A program made the translations under genes and the position numbers. From Abditibacteriales bacterium (GTDB lineage: Bacteria; Armatimonadota; Abditibacteriia; Abditibacteriales; JANWYM01), in contig JANWYM010000162.1 in assembly GCA_025055355.1 (NCBI GenBank), positions 1-8,227 on the forward strand: DNA of 8,227 nt, given 5' to 3'. Shown in pieces: positions 6,153 through 8,227 of the stretch. The notes beneath the pieces are model-generated. The model made no database searches and was not told the DNA's origin. It saw only the letters and a program-made list of their open reading frames with translations. Each line of letters opens with the position of its first letter. The stretch's first letter is position 1.

Positions 6153-7224
6153 GTTGGGCGTCCCGCCCGACATGCAGAGTGGTTTAGGCGTCGCCTCCGC
6201 GTGGGTTAGGCGTCTCGCCCGACATCACCATGCAACCAAACGGTGCTGCGGGATAGGTGGGCTGATGGCTGTCTTCTGCCTGACTGGCGCGCTTTCCTGC
6301 CAACGCGCAACTTCTCCTTCTCAAGCGCGTCCCGCCGAGGACCGCGAAGGAGCCAAGCGATTTTACGTGCAAGCCCAAGCGCTGCGGCAGCAAGGGGCTT
6401 ACGATGAAGCGCTTGCCGCATGCGACCAAGCCGTCAAACTCGCCCCCAGCCGCGTGCCGCCCTATCTGCTGCGGGCGGAGATTCTGGCGGAGGTCAATCG
6501 GTATCGCGAAGCGGAGCGCGACCTGCGGACCGCCCTGCGGCTGGCGCCCGACGAGATCAGCGTCCTGCTGCAGTTTCTGCGGCTTGTGCCACCTTATGCC
6601 TCCCCGCAGGAGAAAGAAGCCGTCGCTCGCCGTGCGGTCGCGCGTGCCCCCGACAACGGCGAGGCGCACTACTATCTGGGGCTGGCGCTGGTCAATTATC
6701 CCGACGCAACGCGTTGGCAGGAGGCGGAAAGTGCGTTGCGGCGGTCGAGTCAACTCGCGCCGTGGATGGCTCTGCCCCTGCTGGAACTGGGCAAACTTTA
6801 CATTCGCCAACGTCGCTTTGCGGCTGCCCAGAACGCCTTGGAGCAAGCCTGGGACAACTTAGCAGCGCCACGTTCGCCGCTGCGGGCGGCGATGACGCCC
6901 AGCGAACTGCGCGGGCAGCAGCGCAGCGTGGCGTTCTGGCTGCATCAGGTCTACCGTCGGCGGCGGGACCCGCGTGCTGCTGCTATCGGGCAGGTGCTGG
7001 AAAAACTGCGGCGGCGCACGGAGGTTGAAGAGCAGTTGCAGGAGCGTGCTCATGCGATACCTCCTGACCCCGAGGCGCAGTTGCAATTAGCCCAGATGGC
7101 GTTGCAGGACGGCGATGCTCGGACCGCCGCCCGCTATGCACGTGCGGTGCTGAACCAACGCCCCCACGACGCGCAAGCGCAGAAGATTTTGCAAGCCGCT
7201 ACGGGAGAGAAAGTCAAGCGATGA
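6118..7224 (+). CDS. TPR-repeat lipoprotein, first paralogue
   Basis: This is a 368-residue protein if started at ATG 6118. Residues 1-42 form an unusual basic leader encoded largely by GC-rich repeat DNA (6134-6230). A hydrophobic segment follows (about 43-60, CCGIGGLMAVFCLTGALS) and ends at Cys61, a probable lipid attachment site. Tetratricopeptide helices start near residue 78 (AKRFYVQAQALRQQGAYDEA, then QAVKLAP). At least four more units follow, including the segment with LELGKLYIRQRRFAAAQNAL, and a final one sits near the C-terminus (AQLQLAQMALQDGDARTAAR). TPRs form superhelical scaffolds for protein binding, here probably outside the cytoplasm. It overlaps the preceding propeller gene by 35 nt and the next TPR gene by 4 nt (ATGA), so co-translation is likely. 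The start is not certain: ATG 6172 would give a shorter leader but has no ribosome-binding site. Confidence 0.85.
   Translation: MPWNDGMSATRKLGVPPDMQSGLGVASAWVRRLARHHHATKRCCGIGGLMAVFCLTGALSCQRATSPSQARPAEDREGAKRFYVQAQALRQQGAYDEALAACDQAVKLAPSRVPPYLLRAEILAEVNRYREAERDLRTALRLAPDEISVLLQFLRLVPPYASPQEKEAVARRAVARAPDNGEAHYYLGLALVNYPDATRWQEAESALRRSSQLAPWMALPLLELGKLYIRQRRFAAAQNALEQAWDNLAAPRSPLRAAMTPSELRGQQRSVAFWLHQVYRRRRDPRAAAIGQVLEKLRRRTEVEEQLQERAHAIPPDPEAQLQLAQMALQDGDARTAARYARAVLNQRPHDAQAQKILQAATGEKVKR
6134..6230. repeat. Cluster of GC-rich mini-hairpin repeats at a gene junction
   Basis: GGCGTCCCGCCCGACAT (6157-6173) recurs 52 nt later as GGCGTCTCGCCCGACAT (6209-6225), 16 of 17 identical. AGGCGTCGCCT (6186-6196) lies between them. 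Each carries its own small inverted repeat. GCATGTCGGCG (6134-6144) is also complementary to CGCCCGACATGC (6164-6175) apart from one bulged base, giving a longer stem whose loop holds the TAA stop (6150-6152) of the second propeller gene. The layout suggests a dispersed repeat inserted at the gene junction. The frame stays open through it and supplies the TPR protein's leader. Confidence 0.6.
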
Positions 7225-8195
7225 AACGGATGCGTTGGGGGATTCTGGTTATGGTTGCGCTCACAGTGTTTATCCCTGTGCGCCGATGGTGGTCTGAGGC
7301 GACGGCGACGCGGCGGCGGGAGATGGCGCGCGTGCGTCTGCGCGAGGGCAGCGCGCTCGCAGGAGCAGGCAAGATGTCCCAAGCGCTGGCGAAGTGGCAG
7401 GAAGCAGCCGCTCTTAACCCCGACAGCGCCGAGCCGCACGTGCTGCGGGGTAACTACTTCTGGAGCCAACGACAGTTCCGCCGCGCCGCCGAGGAGTTCG
7501 CCGCCGCCCACCGCCGCCAACCCGATGATGTGACCATCCTCTTCGCCCTCATCCAAAATCTGCTGGACGCAGGGAATCTGTCCCAAATCGAACCTCTGGC
7601 GCGCCGCGCCGTCCAGTTAGCCCCCGACCACCCGAAAGCCCACGCTTACTGGGGGATTTTTCTGGCGCGCACCGCCCATCGCCAGGACGCCCTCGCGGAG
7701 GCGGAACGCGCCTTGCAGAGGTCGCATGAATTGTCCCCCCGCATGCCGATCCCTCTCATTGAGTTAGGTAAACTCTACTCCCGTCAGGGGCGATGGCAAA
7801 AAGCCCAAGCCACCTTGCACCAGGCGTGGCAGTTGCTCCACCAAGGGGAACGCACCGTGCAATATCTGGAATCTGCCGCCGAGGTGGAGAACCGTCGCGC
7901 CGAAACGGCGTATGCCTTGGGCCTCGTCTATCGTTCGCTGCGCGATCGGTCCCAGATGGACAAGTGGTTCGAGCGTTTCCGCCAGTGCAATAGGCGCGTG
8001 ATCAAGCGAGGAGATTTACAGTTGCGCCTGGCGCGCCATCCGCACGATGTGGAGGCTCTTCTCGACTTAGCCGAGATGAACTGGCAAGTCCCCAGTTATC
8101 GGGAAGCGGCGGACCTCGTGCGACGCGCTCTCCTTCTTCATCCCCATCACCCACGCGGACGCGCGCTAGCCCAGCGGCTCGCGGCGGTTAGATAA
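7221..8195 (+). CDS. Membrane-anchored TPR protein, second paralogue
   Basis: This 324-residue protein opens with a signal anchor: basic MKRMRW, then a hydrophobic segment (about 7-20, GILVMVALTVFIPV), then Arg-rich residues. No lipobox cysteine is present, so it should stay as a type II membrane protein with its repeats outside the cytoplasm. TPR units begin near residue 39 (REGSALAGAGKMSQALAKWQ) and continue to the C-terminus, including LIELGKLYSRQGRWQKAQAT and a last unit with LLDLAEMNWQVPSYREAADL. Block by block it is paralogous to the preceding protein (LIELGKLYSRQGRW against LLELGKLYIRQRRF, in the same order and spacing). ATG 7221 overlaps the upstream TGA as ATGA. It is the last gene visible in the operon. 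The 32 nt left after its stop show no terminator, so the operon may continue beyond the window. Confidence 0.88.
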   Translation: MKRMRWGILVMVALTVFIPVRRWWSEATATRRREMARVRLREGSALAGAGKMSQALAKWQEAAALNPDSAEPHVLRGNYFWSQRQFRRAAEEFAAAHRRQPDDVTILFALIQNLLDAGNLSQIEPLARRAVQLAPDHPKAHAYWGIFLARTAHRQDALAEAERALQRSHELSPRMPIPLIELGKLYSRQGRWQKAQATLHQAWQLLHQGERTVQYLESAAEVENRRAETAYALGLVYRSLRDRSQMDKWFERFRQCNRRVIKRGDLQLRLARHPHDVEALLDLAEMNWQVPSYREAADLVRRALLLHPHHPRGRALAQRLAAVR

Positions 8196-8227
8196 CGCCC
8201 CCAATTCAAAAAACTGCGCTTCCGTCG

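Noticed and set aside
6420..7028. Alternative 202-codon frame within the first TPR gene
   Set aside because: It is an out-of-frame reading of strongly recognisable TPR coding sequence, with no motifs of its own.

Overview
The window comes from a GC-rich bacterium. It carries membrane-anchored FG-GAP/VCBS plus ASPIC/UnbV (CRTAC1-type) proteins and TPR proteins, a gene style common in Acidobacteriota, Armatimonadota, Planctomycetota and Verrucomicrobiota. I cannot place it more precisely: there is no rRNA, tRNA or other phylogenetic marker here. No CRISPR array, transposase gene or structural RNA was seen.

The window has two halves. The left half (about 1-2461) reads on the minus strand and looks like worn accessory DNA. 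From left to right it holds a tandem intergenic repeat (1-88), a stem-loop (126-157), and an intact PLP-dependent D-threonine aldolase/D-serine dehydratase family gene (168-1274). Next come an AbiEii-type nucleotidyltransferase gene that has lost its catalytic N-terminal half (1346-1679), its intact 85-residue partner gene (1676-1933), a weakly coding plus-strand frame (2003-2254), a 158-bp fold-back element with candidate target-site duplications (2262-2419), and finally the first 14 codons of a second, diverged aldolase gene (2420-2461). That remnant ends where the fold-back element begins.

The right half (2603-8195) is a tightly packed plus-strand operon of four genes in the order CRTAC1-type, CRTAC1-type, TPR, TPR. 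Neighbouring genes overlap by 14, 35 and 4 nt, which suggests translational coupling. The two CRTAC1-type proteins are paralogues of each other, and so are the two TPR proteins. The first three have a signal sequence ending at a cysteine (probable lipoproteins) and the fourth has an N-terminal membrane anchor. The likely reading is a surface or periplasmic assembly with two calcium-binding beta-propeller proteins and two TPR scaffolds. Its biochemical task cannot be read from the sequence.

Two repeats touch this operon. Three 8-bp units lie inside the first propeller gene. A cluster of GC-rich mini-hairpins spans the junction between the second propeller gene and the first TPR gene, and is translated as the latter's leader.
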